Shown piece after piece: positions 9,098-18,843 of a DNA stretch of 50,996 nucleotides. The notes under the pieces were generated by a model. That model was given only the letters and a program-made list of their open reading frames with translations. It did no database searches and was not told the DNA's origin. Position numbers and translations under genes: made by a program. The stretch is from NCBI GenBank assembly GCA_003251775.1, contig QKEK01000163.1:1-50996 (forward strand), given 5' to 3'. Origin of the DNA: Clostridia bacterium. GTDB taxonomy: Bacteria > Bacillota > Clostridia > DSM-8532 > SZUA-474. Each line of letters opens with the position of its first letter. Within the stretch, counting starts at the first letter, position 1.

Positions 9098-10894
9098 ATG
9101 CAGATATACAGATCTCATATCTTAGTTTGTGGTGGTACTGGTTGTACTGCTTCAAAATCACTTGAGATTATAAGTGAGTTAGAGTCACACATAAATGCAA
9201 ATAGCTTACAAAACGAAGTTAAGGTTGTTAAAACAGGCTGTTTCGGACTTTGTGAAAAGGGTCCAATATTGGTTATTTATCCAGAGGGAGCAACATACGT
9301 AACAGTTGCACCTTCTGACGTAAAGGAGATTGTTGAGGAGCATCTTGTAAAAGGAAGAATAGTAAAGAGATTGTTACCAAAGGATGCTAAATTAGCAGAG
9401 GTTGTCACATCACTTGATAAGGTAGACTTCTTTGCAAGGCAGATGAGAATAGCACTTAGAAACTGTGGTGTTATTAATCCAGAGGTTATAGATGAATATA
9501 TAGCTTGTGATGGATATAAGGCTCTTGGTAAGGTGCTTACTGAAATGAAGCCTGCCGATGTTATAGCTGAGATAAAGAAGTCAGGTCTACGTGGACGTGG
9601 GGGCGGTGGTTTCCCAACTGGTGTTAAGTGGGAATTAGCTTCTAAGCCAGTAGCTGACCAAAAATATGTTTGCTGTAATGCTGACGAAGGAGACCCAGGT
9701 GCTTTTATGGACAGAAGTGTACTTGAAGGAGATCCACACTCTGTTATAGAAGCAATGGCAATTGCTGGTTATGCAATAGGTGCTAGTCAAGGATATATTT
9801 ATATAAGAGCTGAATACCCAATAGCAGTTGAAAGATTACAGATAGCAATTAAACAAGCAAAAGAATACGGTTTACTTGGCAAGAACATATTTGATTCAGA
9901 TTTCTCTTTTGACCTTGAGTTAAGACTTGGTGCTGGTGCATTTGTATGTGGTGAAGAAACTGCTCTTATGACTTCAATTGAAGGAAAAAGAGGAGAACCA
10001 AGACCAAGACCACCATTCCCTGCAAATGAAGGACTTTGGAGAAAGCCTACTGTACTTAACAACGTTGAAACCTATGCTAATATACCATCTATCATTAATA
10101 ATGGTGCGGACTGGTTTGCTAGTATTGGAACAGAAAAGAGTAAGGGCACCAAGGTATTTGCAATAGGTGGTAAAATAAATAACACTGGACTAGTAGAAAT
10201 ACCAATGGGTACAACCTTAAGAGAGGTTGTTTATGATATAGGTGGTGGTATACCTAACGGTAAGAAATTCAAGGCGGCTCAAACTGGTGGACCATCTGGT
10301 GGTTGTATACCAGCTCAGCTTATAGATACACCTATTGACTATGATACATTAATCCAGTTAGGCTCAATGATGGGATCAGGTGGTCTTATCGTAATGGATG
10401 AAGACAACTGTATGGTGGATATTGCAAAATTCTTCTTAGAGTTTACAGTAGATGAGTCATGTGGAAAATGTCCTCCTTGTAGAATTGGTACTAAGAGAAT
10501 GTACGAAATTCTTGAAAGGATTACTGAGGGTAAGGGTGAAGAGAGCGACATAGAAAAGCTTGAGATTTTAGCAAAGAATATCAAGGCATCTGCACTATGT
10601 GGTTTGGGTCAAACAGCACCTAATCCTATATTAAGTACATTAAAATACTTTAGGGATGAGTATGATGCACACATTAAGGACAAAAAATGTCCTGCTGGGG
10701 TATGTAAATCATTATTAAAGTTTGTTATAGATGCAGATAAGTGTAAGGGATGTAGCTTGTGTCAAAGAAAGTGTCCTACAAACGCTATTTCAGGTGAAAT
10801 TAAAAAGCCATATGTTATTGATCAGGACAAATGTATTAAATGTGGTGCTTGTATGGATGCTTGTAAATTCAAGGCTATAGAGAAAAAAGCTTAA
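9098..10894 (+). CDS. hydB: NuoF-like FMN subunit of NAD-dependent [FeFe]-hydrogenase (HydB)
   Basis: GLRGRGGGGFPTGVKWE, CNADEGDPGAFMDRS, GAGAYICGEETAL-like, ESCGKCPPCRIGTKRM, C-terminal 2x[4Fe-4S]. Confidence 0.93.
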   Translation: MQIYRSHILVCGGTGCTASKSLEIISELESHINANSLQNEVKVVKTGCFGLCEKGPILVIYPEGATYVTVAPSDVKEIVEEHLVKGRIVKRLLPKDAKLAEVVTSLDKVDFFARQMRIALRNCGVINPEVIDEYIACDGYKALGKVLTEMKPADVIAEIKKSGLRGRGGGGFPTGVKWELASKPVADQKYVCCNADEGDPGAFMDRSVLEGDPHSVIEAMAIAGYAIGASQGYIYIRAEYPIAVERLQIAIKQAKEYGLLGKNIFDSDFSFDLELRLGAGAFVCGEETALMTSIEGKRGEPRPRPPFPANEGLWRKPTVLNNVETYANIPSIINNGADWFASIGTEKSKGTKVFAIGGKINNTGLVEIPMGTTLREVVYDIGGGIPNGKKFKAAQTGGPSGGCIPAQLIDTPIDYDTLIQLGSMMGSGGLIVMDEDNCMVDIAKFFLEFTVDESCGKCPPCRIGTKRMYEILERITEGKGEESDIEKLEILAKNIKASALCGLGQTAPNPILSTLKYFRDEYDAHIKDKKCPAGVCKSLLKFVIDADKCKGCSLCQRKCPTNAISGEIKKPYVIDQDKCIKCGACMDACKFKAIEKKA

Positions 10895-10911
10895 GGAAGG
10901 AGTGGAGTATA

Positions 10912-12678
10912 ATGGCTGAAATGGTTACTTTAACGATAGATGGTATAGAAGTGAAGGCTCCAGTTGGTTCTACAGTATTAGATGCTGCAAAATCAGCGGG
11001 TATAAAAATACCTACACTATGTTTTCTTAAAGAAATTAATGAGATTGGTGCTTGTAGAATGTGTGTTGTTGATACTGGTGCTAGGAGTCTACAAGCAGCT
11101 TGTGTATACCCTGTTTCAGAGGGGTTAAAGGTGGTAACAAATTCTCCAGCAGTAAGAGAAGCACGTAAAGTTACCTTGGAGTTAATACTATCAAACCATG
11201 AAAGAAAGTGTCTTTCATGTGTGAGAAGTAATAATTGTGAATTGCAACAGCTAGCTAAGGACTTAAATATTGAAGATATAAGATTTGATGGTGAAACCTA
11301 TGATTTCTGTGTAGATGATGCGTCACCTTCAATTGTAAGAGACCCCAATAAATGCGTTCTTTGCAGACGTTGCGTAAGTATGTGTAAAAACATTCAAGGT
11401 GTAGCAGCTATTGAGACTATGGAAAGAGGCTTCAAGACTATTGTTTCTTCTCCGTTTAATATGTCACTAAATGATGTTCCTTGCGTAAATTGTGGTCAAT
11501 GTATTACTGTTTGCCCAGTTGGAGCACTAAAGGAAAAGGATGACACTCAGAAGGTTTGGGATGCTATTGCAAATAAGGAGCTACATGTAGTAGTACAGAC
11601 AGCACCTGCTGTAAGAGTAGCTATAGCTGAAGAATTTGGAAATCCTGTAGGCTCAAGAGCAACAGGAAAGATGGTAACAGCATTAAGAAAGCTTGGCTTT
11701 GATAAGGTTTTTGATACAGATACAGCTGCTGACTTAACCATTATGGAAGAGGGTACAGAGCTTCTAGGAAGAATTCAGAACGGCGGTAAGCTACCTGTAA
11801 TTACCTCATGTAGCCCTGGCTGGATTAAGTACTGTGAGCATAACTACCCAGAATTCTTAGAAAATTTATCTAGCTGTAAATCACCACAGAATATGTTTGG
11901 TGCAGTGCTAAAATCCTATTATGCAGATAAGATGGAAATTGACCCAAAGAAGATGTTTGTAGTATCTGTTATGCCATGTACAGCAAAGAAATTTGAGGTT
12001 CAAAGACCTGAATTAGGTACTGATTGTTATTCTGATGTTGATGTTTCTATTACTACCAGAGAGCTTGCAAGAATGATAAAGGAAGCTGGGATAGACTTTA
12101 ACAACTTAGAGGAAACACATTTTGATGATCCAATGGGTGATGCAACAGGAGCCGCAGTTATCTTCGGTGCAACAGGCGGTGTTATGGAAGCAGCACTTAG
12201 AACAGTTGCCGATATTCTTGATAATACTGACCATGCAGAGATTGAATATAAAGCAGTCAGAGGCGTTGAGGGAATTAAAGAGGCTGAGGTAGAAATGGGT
12301 GGCATGAAGGTTAAGGCTGCGGTTGCTCATGGTCTTGGAAATGCTAAGAAGCTGTTGGATAAGATTAAGGCAGGAGAAGCTGAGTATCATTTTGTAGAAA
12401 TCATGGCTTGTCCAGGTGGCTGTGTAAATGGTGGCGGTCAGCCAATACAGCCTGCAACAGTTAGAAATGAAGTTGATTTAAGAGCTGAGAGAGCAAAGGC
12501 TATTTATGTTGAGGATGAATCCTTACCAATAAGAAAGTCTCATAAAAATGAGAAGATGATGAAGCTTTACGAAGAATACTTTGAAAAGCCTGGCAGTCAC
12601 AAGGCTCATAAGTATCTTCATACTCACTATGTAGCAAGAGAAAACTATCCAGATGACTGTTCAGAAGGATGTTGCTAA
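10912..12678 (+). CDS. hydA: [FeFe]-hydrogenase catalytic subunit (HydA, NADH-linked/bifurcating type)
   Basis: N-terminal 2Fe-2S, HxxxC and 2x4Fe-4S domains; H-cluster motifs TSCSPGW, MPCTAKKFE, EIMACPGGCVNGGGQP. Confidence 0.93.
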   Translation: MAEMVTLTIDGIEVKAPVGSTVLDAAKSAGIKIPTLCFLKEINEIGACRMCVVDTGARSLQAACVYPVSEGLKVVTNSPAVREARKVTLELILSNHERKCLSCVRSNNCELQQLAKDLNIEDIRFDGETYDFCVDDASPSIVRDPNKCVLCRRCVSMCKNIQGVAAIETMERGFKTIVSSPFNMSLNDVPCVNCGQCITVCPVGALKEKDDTQKVWDAIANKELHVVVQTAPAVRVAIAEEFGNPVGSRATGKMVTALRKLGFDKVFDTDTAADLTIMEEGTELLGRIQNGGKLPVITSCSPGWIKYCEHNYPEFLENLSSCKSPQNMFGAVLKSYYADKMEIDPKKMFVVSVMPCTAKKFEVQRPELGTDCYSDVDVSITTRELARMIKEAGIDFNNLEETHFDDPMGDATGAAVIFGATGGVMEAALRTVADILDNTDHAEIEYKAVRGVEGIKEAEVEMGGMKVKAAVAHGLGNAKKLLDKIKAGEAEYHFVEIMACPGGCVNGGGQPIQPATVRNEVDLRAERAKAIYVEDESLPIRKSHKNEKMMKLYEEYFEKPGSHKAHKYLHTHYVARENYPDDCSEGCC

Positions 12679-12768
12679 GAGTTATATTACAATATAATTA
12701 TTAAAAATTGGAGTGAGTTTTATGTCTCCTCCTATAGGGACATTTTGTGAACCGTGGTAAGTTTGGTG

Positions 12769-12800
12769 AGGCAGACAGCAGATTAAGCTGTCTGCCTTTT
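12769..12800 (+). terminator. Rho-independent terminator after hydA
   Basis: AGGCAGACAGC-agattaa-GCTGTCTGCCTTTT. Confidence 0.85.
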
Positions 12801-12936
12801 CCGGTTTTCGGCTATTTTCTCGGCTTCTTCGGCGAAGGCTCAAATGACGCCGATGTCACGGTAGTGAATCTTTTATTTTGGATTTTTTAACTTTCAATTT
12901 GTACTATTTTTGTCTTTGCTTTAGGAACCAATATGT

Positions 12937-13278
12937 TCACATGTTGGGGACACGTTTAGAGTATAGCTCTGATTCTTTATCTTTTTGTACAAGTATAATC
13001 TTAAGCTCTTTATTTTCTTCCTCCAACTCATATATTCTTTGATTAGCTTTATTTATTTCTGTATACAAATTATCTATTTTATTATTTAAAGATTTAACAG
13101 TAGCTTCAAAAGCTCTACGTTGCTCAATAATAAATTCATTTAAGAACTTGTTCTGATTTTGCACCAAATGAAAAAATGGGGAAACTAAAATAAGAAAATA
13201 GGTATACAAATTTAAATATAAATGGTATACTGAAGTTGATAGCAAAATTATGAAGAGTGGATTACTTTTGTTTTCCAC
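12937..13278 (-). CDS. Hypothetical coiled-coil ORF, possibly a remnant
   Basis: 113-aa ORF; C-terminal EATVKSLNNKIDNLYTEINKANQRIYELEEENKELK coiled coil; no known family. Confidence 0.35.
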   Translation of the reverse strand: MENKSNPLFIILLSTSVYHLYLNLYTYFLILVSPFFHLVQNQNKFLNEFIIEQRRAFEATVKSLNNKIDNLYTEINKANQRIYELEEENKELKIILVQKDKESELYSKRVPNM

Positions 13279-13441
13279 TCTTTTGTTTTAAGAATAACAA
13301 AATTCTTACGTAAAATTTGTAGATATACATGGTAACGTGAGAAACGCAAGATTCTCATGATTAAACATGTGATATAAAATATGTGTGTAATTAAAGAATA
13401 TAATAAAAATTTGAATAATAAATTAACAGGAGGTGTTTTTT

Positions 13442-13954
13442 ATTAAGAAAAATGAACTACCAATAAATGATGAGATAAGAGATAGGGAAGTTCGAGTTAT
13501 AGATAGTGAGGGAGAGATGTTAGGAATTATGTCCTCTAAAGAAGCTCAGAAATTAGCTGGTATAAAAAATCTCGATCTTGTAAAAATAGTACCTAACGGA
13601 GTACCCCCAGTGTGCAAAATTATGGATTACGGCAAGTGTATGTTTGAGATGGCAAAAAAACAGAAAGAGGTTAGGAAGAAACAAAAGGTTGTCTCTCTTA
13701 AGGAAGTCAGGGTATCTGCTAAAATTGAGGATCATGATTTTGAGTTCAAGGTAAAAAGTGCACAAAAATTTTTACAAAGCGGAGATAAGGTAAAGGTAAG
13801 CATAAGGTTTAAAGGCAGAGAGATGAGATATACTATAGCAGGTAAAGAGGTACTAGATAAGTTTGCACAGGCAGTAAATGAGTTGGCTCAAGTTGAAAAG
13901 CCTGCGAAGCTAGAAGGTAAAAACATGATGATGATATTAAGCCCCAAAAAGTAA
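13442..13954 (+). CDS. infC: Translation initiation factor IF-3 (apparent AUU start)
   Basis: INDEIRDREVRVIDSEGEMLGIMSSKEA...VPPVCKIMDYGK...KVSIRFKGREM; AGGAGG 8 nt upstream of ATT at 13442, no in-frame ATG near. Confidence 0.88.
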   Translation: MKKNELPINDEIRDREVRVIDSEGEMLGIMSSKEAQKLAGIKNLDLVKIVPNGVPPVCKIMDYGKCMFEMAKKQKEVRKKQKVVSLKEVRVSAKIEDHDFEFKVKSAQKFLQSGDKVKVSIRFKGREMRYTIAGKEVLDKFAQAVNELAQVEKPAKLEGKNMMMILSPKK

Positions 13955-14223
13955 GAATAGTCAAGTTAAAAATGATATATAATATTATGTAGTAAGATAC
14001 TTAACTAACCTTTTGGAATTTAATATTTTAAAATAGAGATATGATGATTAAATAAAAAAATACAAATAAATACAATATATTGCTAAATCACAAATCAGTT
14101 TTATTAAGCTGGTTAGTCATTATATAAAAAACTGGATAAACTATTTCTCAAGAACTCTCTTAAATTTGTTGGAGTTTGAGGTTAGGAATTAAGTAATCCA
14201 AATAAATTAAGGGAGGTGTAAAT

Positions 14224-14409
14224 ATGGCTGATAAGGTGATTAGTTGCAGGGATTGCAACACTGAATTCATTTTCAATGAAAGCGAACAGGCTTTTTATAA
14301 AGAAAAGGGATTTGAAAACGAGCCTCAAAGATGTCCTGACTGCAGAAGAGCAAGAAAGCAGCAAAGGAACAATAATAGAGGCGGCGGATACGGAGGCAAT
14401 AGATGGTAA
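14224..14409 (+). CDS. Small zinc-ribbon protein with RG-rich tail
   Basis: SCRDCNTEFIFNESEQAFYKEKGFENEPQRCPDCRRARKQQRNNNRGGGYGGNRW. Confidence 0.85.
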   Translation: MADKVISCRDCNTEFIFNESEQAFYKEKGFENEPQRCPDCRRARKQQRNNNRGGGYGGNRW

Positions 14410-14410
14410 A

Positions 14411-14438
14411 AAGAGAGAGCGAAAGCTCTCTTTTTTTT
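14411..14438 (+). terminator. Rho-independent terminator after the zinc-ribbon gene
   Basis: GAGAGC-GAAA-GCTCTC followed by T8. Confidence 0.9.
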
Positions 14439-14630
14439 ACCATAAATGTGTAATTGCTTGACTGTGAAGTTTAGTGCTGGGGTTTGGTAGCAGAAACTAA
14501 TAGAAATTAAAATAAAGGGGAAGGGAAGTTGCGTGATACACCTTCAAATGTATAAATATTCTTATGTGTGTAATACTAGGTAGAGTATATTGTGTTGTCG
14601 TATAGATAATATTTGGTTGTGGGTGGTATC

Positions 14631-16211
14631 ATGTTCAAGTTTGTTAAGAATAAAATTAATGCAATTAAGTTATTTAGCAAGAATAATGAAGATAGCAATA
14701 AAGAAATTAAAGTTGATATAAAGCTAACTACTAATATCGATAAAAATATATCCATTATTAAAGAGATTATGGGGTTAAATAAAGATTTTATAATCAGAGA
14801 GTTTTTTCTAGGAGAACGGAAAAGTATAAGAATAGCTTTGTTCTATATAGACGGAATGGTAGAAAAAACTACTATTAATCAAAGCATACTAAAGCCTTTA
14901 ATGTATGATGTATGGATGATTAAGTCAGATATTAATCAAAATTTAAATACTATAGAAACCATAAAAAAAACAATAGTAAGCGTAGGAGACATTGAGCTTG
15001 AAAGCTCAATAAACCTACTTATTGAAAGTTGCCTTACAGGAAACACAGTAATGCTAGTAGATAAATATACAGAGGGTCTTGTTATAAGTACCGCAGCATG
15101 GGTCGCAAGGGCAATAGAAGAGCCCAAAACCGAAGTAGTAGTTCGTGGACCAAGAGAAGGCTTTACCGAGAATATAACATCTAATACAGTCCTTATTCGA
15201 CGCAAAATATGTGATCCTAACCTCATATTTGAAGCTATGAAAATAGGAGTAAGGACGAAAACAAAGGTAGCTATAGCTTACATAAATGGGATAGTAGATA
15301 AAAAGATAGTTGATGAAGTAAAACTAAGATTAGGAAGAATTAAAATAGATGCTGTGTTAGAATCAGGCTACATTGAACAATTAATAGAGGATGCCCCTTT
15401 TTCCTTATTTACTACAGTGGGAAATAGCGAAAAGCCTGATGTCGTTGCAGCAAAGATGTTGGAAGGGAGAGTTGCTATTATTACGGATGGAACTCCGATA
15501 GTATTAACCGTTCCGATGCTTTTTGGTGAGAGCTTCCATAGCTCAGAGGATTACTATTCAAGACCATATTATATGAGCTTCGTCAGGATAATACGATATT
15601 TATCGTTAATAATCAGCATTTTTGCACCATCAGTGTTTGTGGCATTAACTACATTTCATCAAGAGGTTATTCCAACCCCGCTTTTTTTTACAATGGCTGT
15701 TGCTAGAGAAGGAACCCCTTTCCCAGCTATGTTAGAGGCGTTTGTTATGATAGTAACCTTTGAAATATTAAGAGAAGCAGGGGTAAGACTACCAAGGCCT
15801 GTAGGACAAGCTATATCTATAGTGGGAGCATTAGTAATTGGAGAAGCTACAGTGCAGGCTGGTATTGTTTCTTCTCCAATGGTAATAGTAGTTGCATTAA
15901 CTGCAATAGCATCTTTTATCTCTGTTGTTCATGGCGACTCCGCAAGCATCTTAAGGTTAATTTTTATTATAATAGGAGGTATCCTAGGTGCCTACGGAAT
16001 TACAATAGGATTAATTTTTGTTTTGGTTCATCTAACCTCCTTAAGGTCATTTGGTATTCCATATTTTGCTCCTTTTGCTCCTTTTGTTGCTAGTGATTTA
16101 AAGGATAGCATAATACGAGCTCCTTTATGGTTAATGAATAGAAGGCCATATAGTTTGCGTCCAGAAAACTCTCAGAGAGAAAAAGCTAATAGCTTACCCC
16201 AGAAGCAATAA
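14631..16211 (+). CDS. Spore germination protein, GerA family
   Basis: ISIIKEIMG...FIREFFLG; RGPREGFTEN, TRTKVAIAYI, REGTPFPAMLEAF, RLPRPVGQAISIVGALVIGEATVQAG. Confidence 0.9.
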   Translation: MFKFVKNKINAIKLFSKNNEDSNKEIKVDIKLTTNIDKNISIIKEIMGLNKDFIIREFFLGERKSIRIALFYIDGMVEKTTINQSILKPLMYDVWMIKSDINQNLNTIETIKKTIVSVGDIELESSINLLIESCLTGNTVMLVDKYTEGLVISTAAWVARAIEEPKTEVVVRGPREGFTENITSNTVLIRRKICDPNLIFEAMKIGVRTKTKVAIAYINGIVDKKIVDEVKLRLGRIKIDAVLESGYIEQLIEDAPFSLFTTVGNSEKPDVVAAKMLEGRVAIITDGTPIVLTVPMLFGESFHSSEDYYSRPYYMSFVRIIRYLSLIISIFAPSVFVALTTFHQEVIPTPLFFTMAVAREGTPFPAMLEAFVMIVTFEILREAGVRLPRPVGQAISIVGALVIGEATVQAGIVSSPMVIVVALTAIASFISVVHGDSASILRLIFIIIGGILGAYGITIGLIFVLVHLTSLRSFGIPYFAPFAPFVASDLKDSIIRAPLWLMNRRPYSLRPENSQREKANSLPQKQ

Positions 16212-16231
16212 TATATTTGGTTGGTGATTTA

Positions 16232-17383
16232 ATGAAATATATACGTAAACCTATAAAGCTGTCGATTATACTGTTAGCCCTCTTTGTTCTTGCAGGATGC
16301 TGGAATAGTAATGAAATGAATGATTTAGCTATAGTAACTGCATTTGGTGTGGATACAGCAGAAAAACCTGATGAAATAAGCTTGATTGGTCAAATAATAA
16401 ATATACGAAATATTGCTACTGCTGAAAAGAGTGCAGCTGGAGGAGATGTCTTCTGGAATGTTGAAATTACAGGAGAAACTGTTTTTGATGCATTAAGAAA
16501 TCTTACCTTTATCAATAATAGAAAGGCGTTTGGACATCATTACCAGATTCTTGTTGTTGGAAAGGAAATAGCAGAAAAAGGGGTGATAAAGGACCTTGAG
16601 CATTTTGCTAGGGATCATGGCGACAGGAGAACTGTGTGGGTGGTAGTTGCTGACGGAAAGGCAAAGGATGTTTTGGATGTCAAGACAGAGCTAGAACCCA
16701 TAAACGGAAGATATATAGCACAGCTGGTTGAGGTAAGAACTGCAACATCAAAGGCTGTAGGTGTAACCTTTCAGAATTTTCTTCAAAGGTATATAAGTAA
16801 AACAACTAGTACTTTTGCCTCAATAGTGAGAGTAATTAAGAAAAATGGTGTGGAAAGCTTGGAGCTAAACGGAACGGCTGTTTTTAAGAAGGATAAGCTT
16901 GTAGGAGAATTAAATGGAAAAGAAACTAGGGGGCTTTTATTTGTAATTGATGATATTAAAAGTGGTATTATTGTAGTTGAACCAGAAAATCAGGGGAAGA
17001 CAAGCCTCGAAATTAATAAATCTGGCACTAAGGTGACTCCAAAGATAACAGATAACGGTGTTCAAATGGATATAGAGGTTAAGCTAAAAACATACTATGC
17101 AGGAGACACGGAGGATTTTTTTAATGTAACAAAAAAGGAGGATCGAGAGCTACTTCAGCTTTATGCAAATAAAGTAGTAAAGGAGGAAATAGAAGCTGCA
17201 ATTAAAAAGGCTAAAAGCCTGAATACAGATGTTTTTGGCTTTGGTGATGCTGTACACAGAAAATATCCTAAGCAATGGAAAGGGATGGAAAGTAATTGGG
17301 ATAGTATTTTCCCTGATATAAAGGTTAGTATTAAGGTAGAAACAAGTATTGATTCGTCGTTTAATATAACTGAATTGCCATAG
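16232..17383 (+). CDS. Spore germination lipoprotein, Ger(x)C family
   Basis: Lipobox LAGCWNSNEMNDLAIVTAFGVD; GerC layout. Confidence 0.9.
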   Translation: MKYIRKPIKLSIILLALFVLAGCWNSNEMNDLAIVTAFGVDTAEKPDEISLIGQIINIRNIATAEKSAAGGDVFWNVEITGETVFDALRNLTFINNRKAFGHHYQILVVGKEIAEKGVIKDLEHFARDHGDRRTVWVVVADGKAKDVLDVKTELEPINGRYIAQLVEVRTATSKAVGVTFQNFLQRYISKTTSTFASIVRVIKKNGVESLELNGTAVFKKDKLVGELNGKETRGLLFVIDDIKSGIIVVEPENQGKTSLEINKSGTKVTPKITDNGVQMDIEVKLKTYYAGDTEDFFNVTKKEDRELLQLYANKVVKEEIEAAIKKAKSLNTDVFGFGDAVHRKYPKQWKGMESNWDSIFPDIKVSIKVETSIDSSFNITELP

Positions 17384-17420
17384 AATAAAGGAATACAAAA
17401 AACAAGGAGGTAGGCTGTTT

Positions 17421-18524
17421 GTGGATATAGAAGACCAAAAAATATCTGGAGTACAATTAACCCAATTAATGATTTGTTTTATTTGTGGTTCAAACATACT
17501 ACTAACAGTATCTATGACTGTTGCCAAGCAAGATATATGGCTGGCAATATTGGGAGGAGTTGTAGAAAGTCTGGTCTTTGCTATTATTTATATTTTTATA
17601 ACTAAAAAATATCCAAATAAGACTCTAATAGAGATAAATGACTTGGTTTTTGGAAGTTTTTTAGGTAAGCTGGTTTCAACACTGTACATAATCTTCTTTT
17701 TTCTTCAGGGAAGTGCTTACTTAAGAATAATTACCAATTTTTTTAAAAGTCAGATTATGCCTGAAACACCCATGTTTGTACTTGCTTTAGCTTTGTTAAT
17801 AGTATGTGCCTATGCAGTAAATAAGGGGTTTGAGGTGATTTCAAGACTTAGTATGCTATTCTTAATTTTTCTTATGTTAGAAGTAGCTTTTGTTTTTGTT
17901 ACAGGCTATAGTGATATGAAGTTTAAGAATTTTCTCCCCATCTTTGATATTACTATGACTGACTTTATTAAGTCTGCTAATATTATTGGTACAACACATT
18001 TTGGAGAATTTGTAGTATTTTTAATGTTTTTTGCCCTCTTAAATAATACGAGCAAGGGGAAAAACTCCAATATAAAAATCTACATCATATCAATATTATC
18101 GGGAGGTGCAATTCTTATTGTAATCTCTGTAATCACAATTGCATTAATAGGAAATCTAGCTCCCATAGACAATTACCCTTATTTCCAAGCTATTCGAATT
18201 ATAAATGTACGAGACATTCTGACCAGATTTGAGATTATTACGTCAATTAATATTTTAGCAATGGTATTTTTTAAAATATGTGTTTACTTTTATGCTACTG
18301 TTTCAGGAATTAGAAAAATATTAAAATTAAGCTCACAAAGCTTTTTAGTACTTCCTATAGGCATTATAATGATAAATACAAGTCTTATGTTATTTAAAAA
18401 TCCCTTTGAAGTAACCCAGTTTGCTACTGAAATATTTCCTTTATATGGTTTGGTTTTTGAGGTGTTATTTCCTGTACTGATATTAGTAATTACTCAGATG
18501 AAAAAACTATTTGTTAATAGGTGA
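17421..18524 (+). CDS. Spore germination permease, GerB family
   Basis: ISGVQLTQLMICFICGSNILL; ~10 TM segments; GTG start after AGGAGG. Confidence 0.88.
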   Translation: MDIEDQKISGVQLTQLMICFICGSNILLTVSMTVAKQDIWLAILGGVVESLVFAIIYIFITKKYPNKTLIEINDLVFGSFLGKLVSTLYIIFFFLQGSAYLRIITNFFKSQIMPETPMFVLALALLIVCAYAVNKGFEVISRLSMLFLIFLMLEVAFVFVTGYSDMKFKNFLPIFDITMTDFIKSANIIGTTHFGEFVVFLMFFALLNNTSKGKNSNIKIYIISILSGGAILIVISVITIALIGNLAPIDNYPYFQAIRIINVRDILTRFEIITSINILAMVFFKICVYFYATVSGIRKILKLSSQSFLVLPIGIIMINTSLMLFKNPFEVTQFATEIFPLYGLVFEVLFPVLILVITQMKKLFVNR

Positions 18525-18613
18525 AAAATTTCTATTTACATAAGAACCTTTAAGCTTCTGTTTAGGCTACTATAGTATGAGTAAGAAATGAAAGATTAAA
18601 GAAGGTGTATAAA

Positions 18614-18814
18614 ATGATTATGTTAATAATTATATTTATTTTAATAGCTATAGTACAATATCCTAAGCTTATAAACACAGAGAGTAGAAGGGAAGTAATT
18701 ATTTTTACTGTGTTTTTAGTTTTTGCGTTTGTATTTAGTATACTACAAAAAATAGGGGTAGAAATACCTAGCCCCTACAGTGGTATTGAAAAGATTGTTA
18801 AGCTCTTTACCTAA
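18614..18814 (+). CDS. Small membrane protein
   Basis: Two hydrophobic segments; follows gerB. Confidence 0.5.
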   Translation: MIMLIIIFILIAIVQYPKLINTESRREVIIFTVFLVFAFVFSILQKIGVEIPSPYSGIEKIVKLFT

Positions 18815-18843
18815 TATTTTGTTAACTGTGCTTTGCTAGCTTA

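Noticed and set aside
7651-12678. Complex I (nuoEFG) considered
   Set aside because: Terminal subunit carries H-cluster motifs (MPCTAKKFE, EIMACPGGCVNGGGQP), so this is a hydrogenase; no membrane subunits
18531-18560. taagaaccttt at ~18541 considered as a sixth copy of the structured repeat
   Set aside because: Lacks the upstream GCTATC/GATAGC stem; likely chance match
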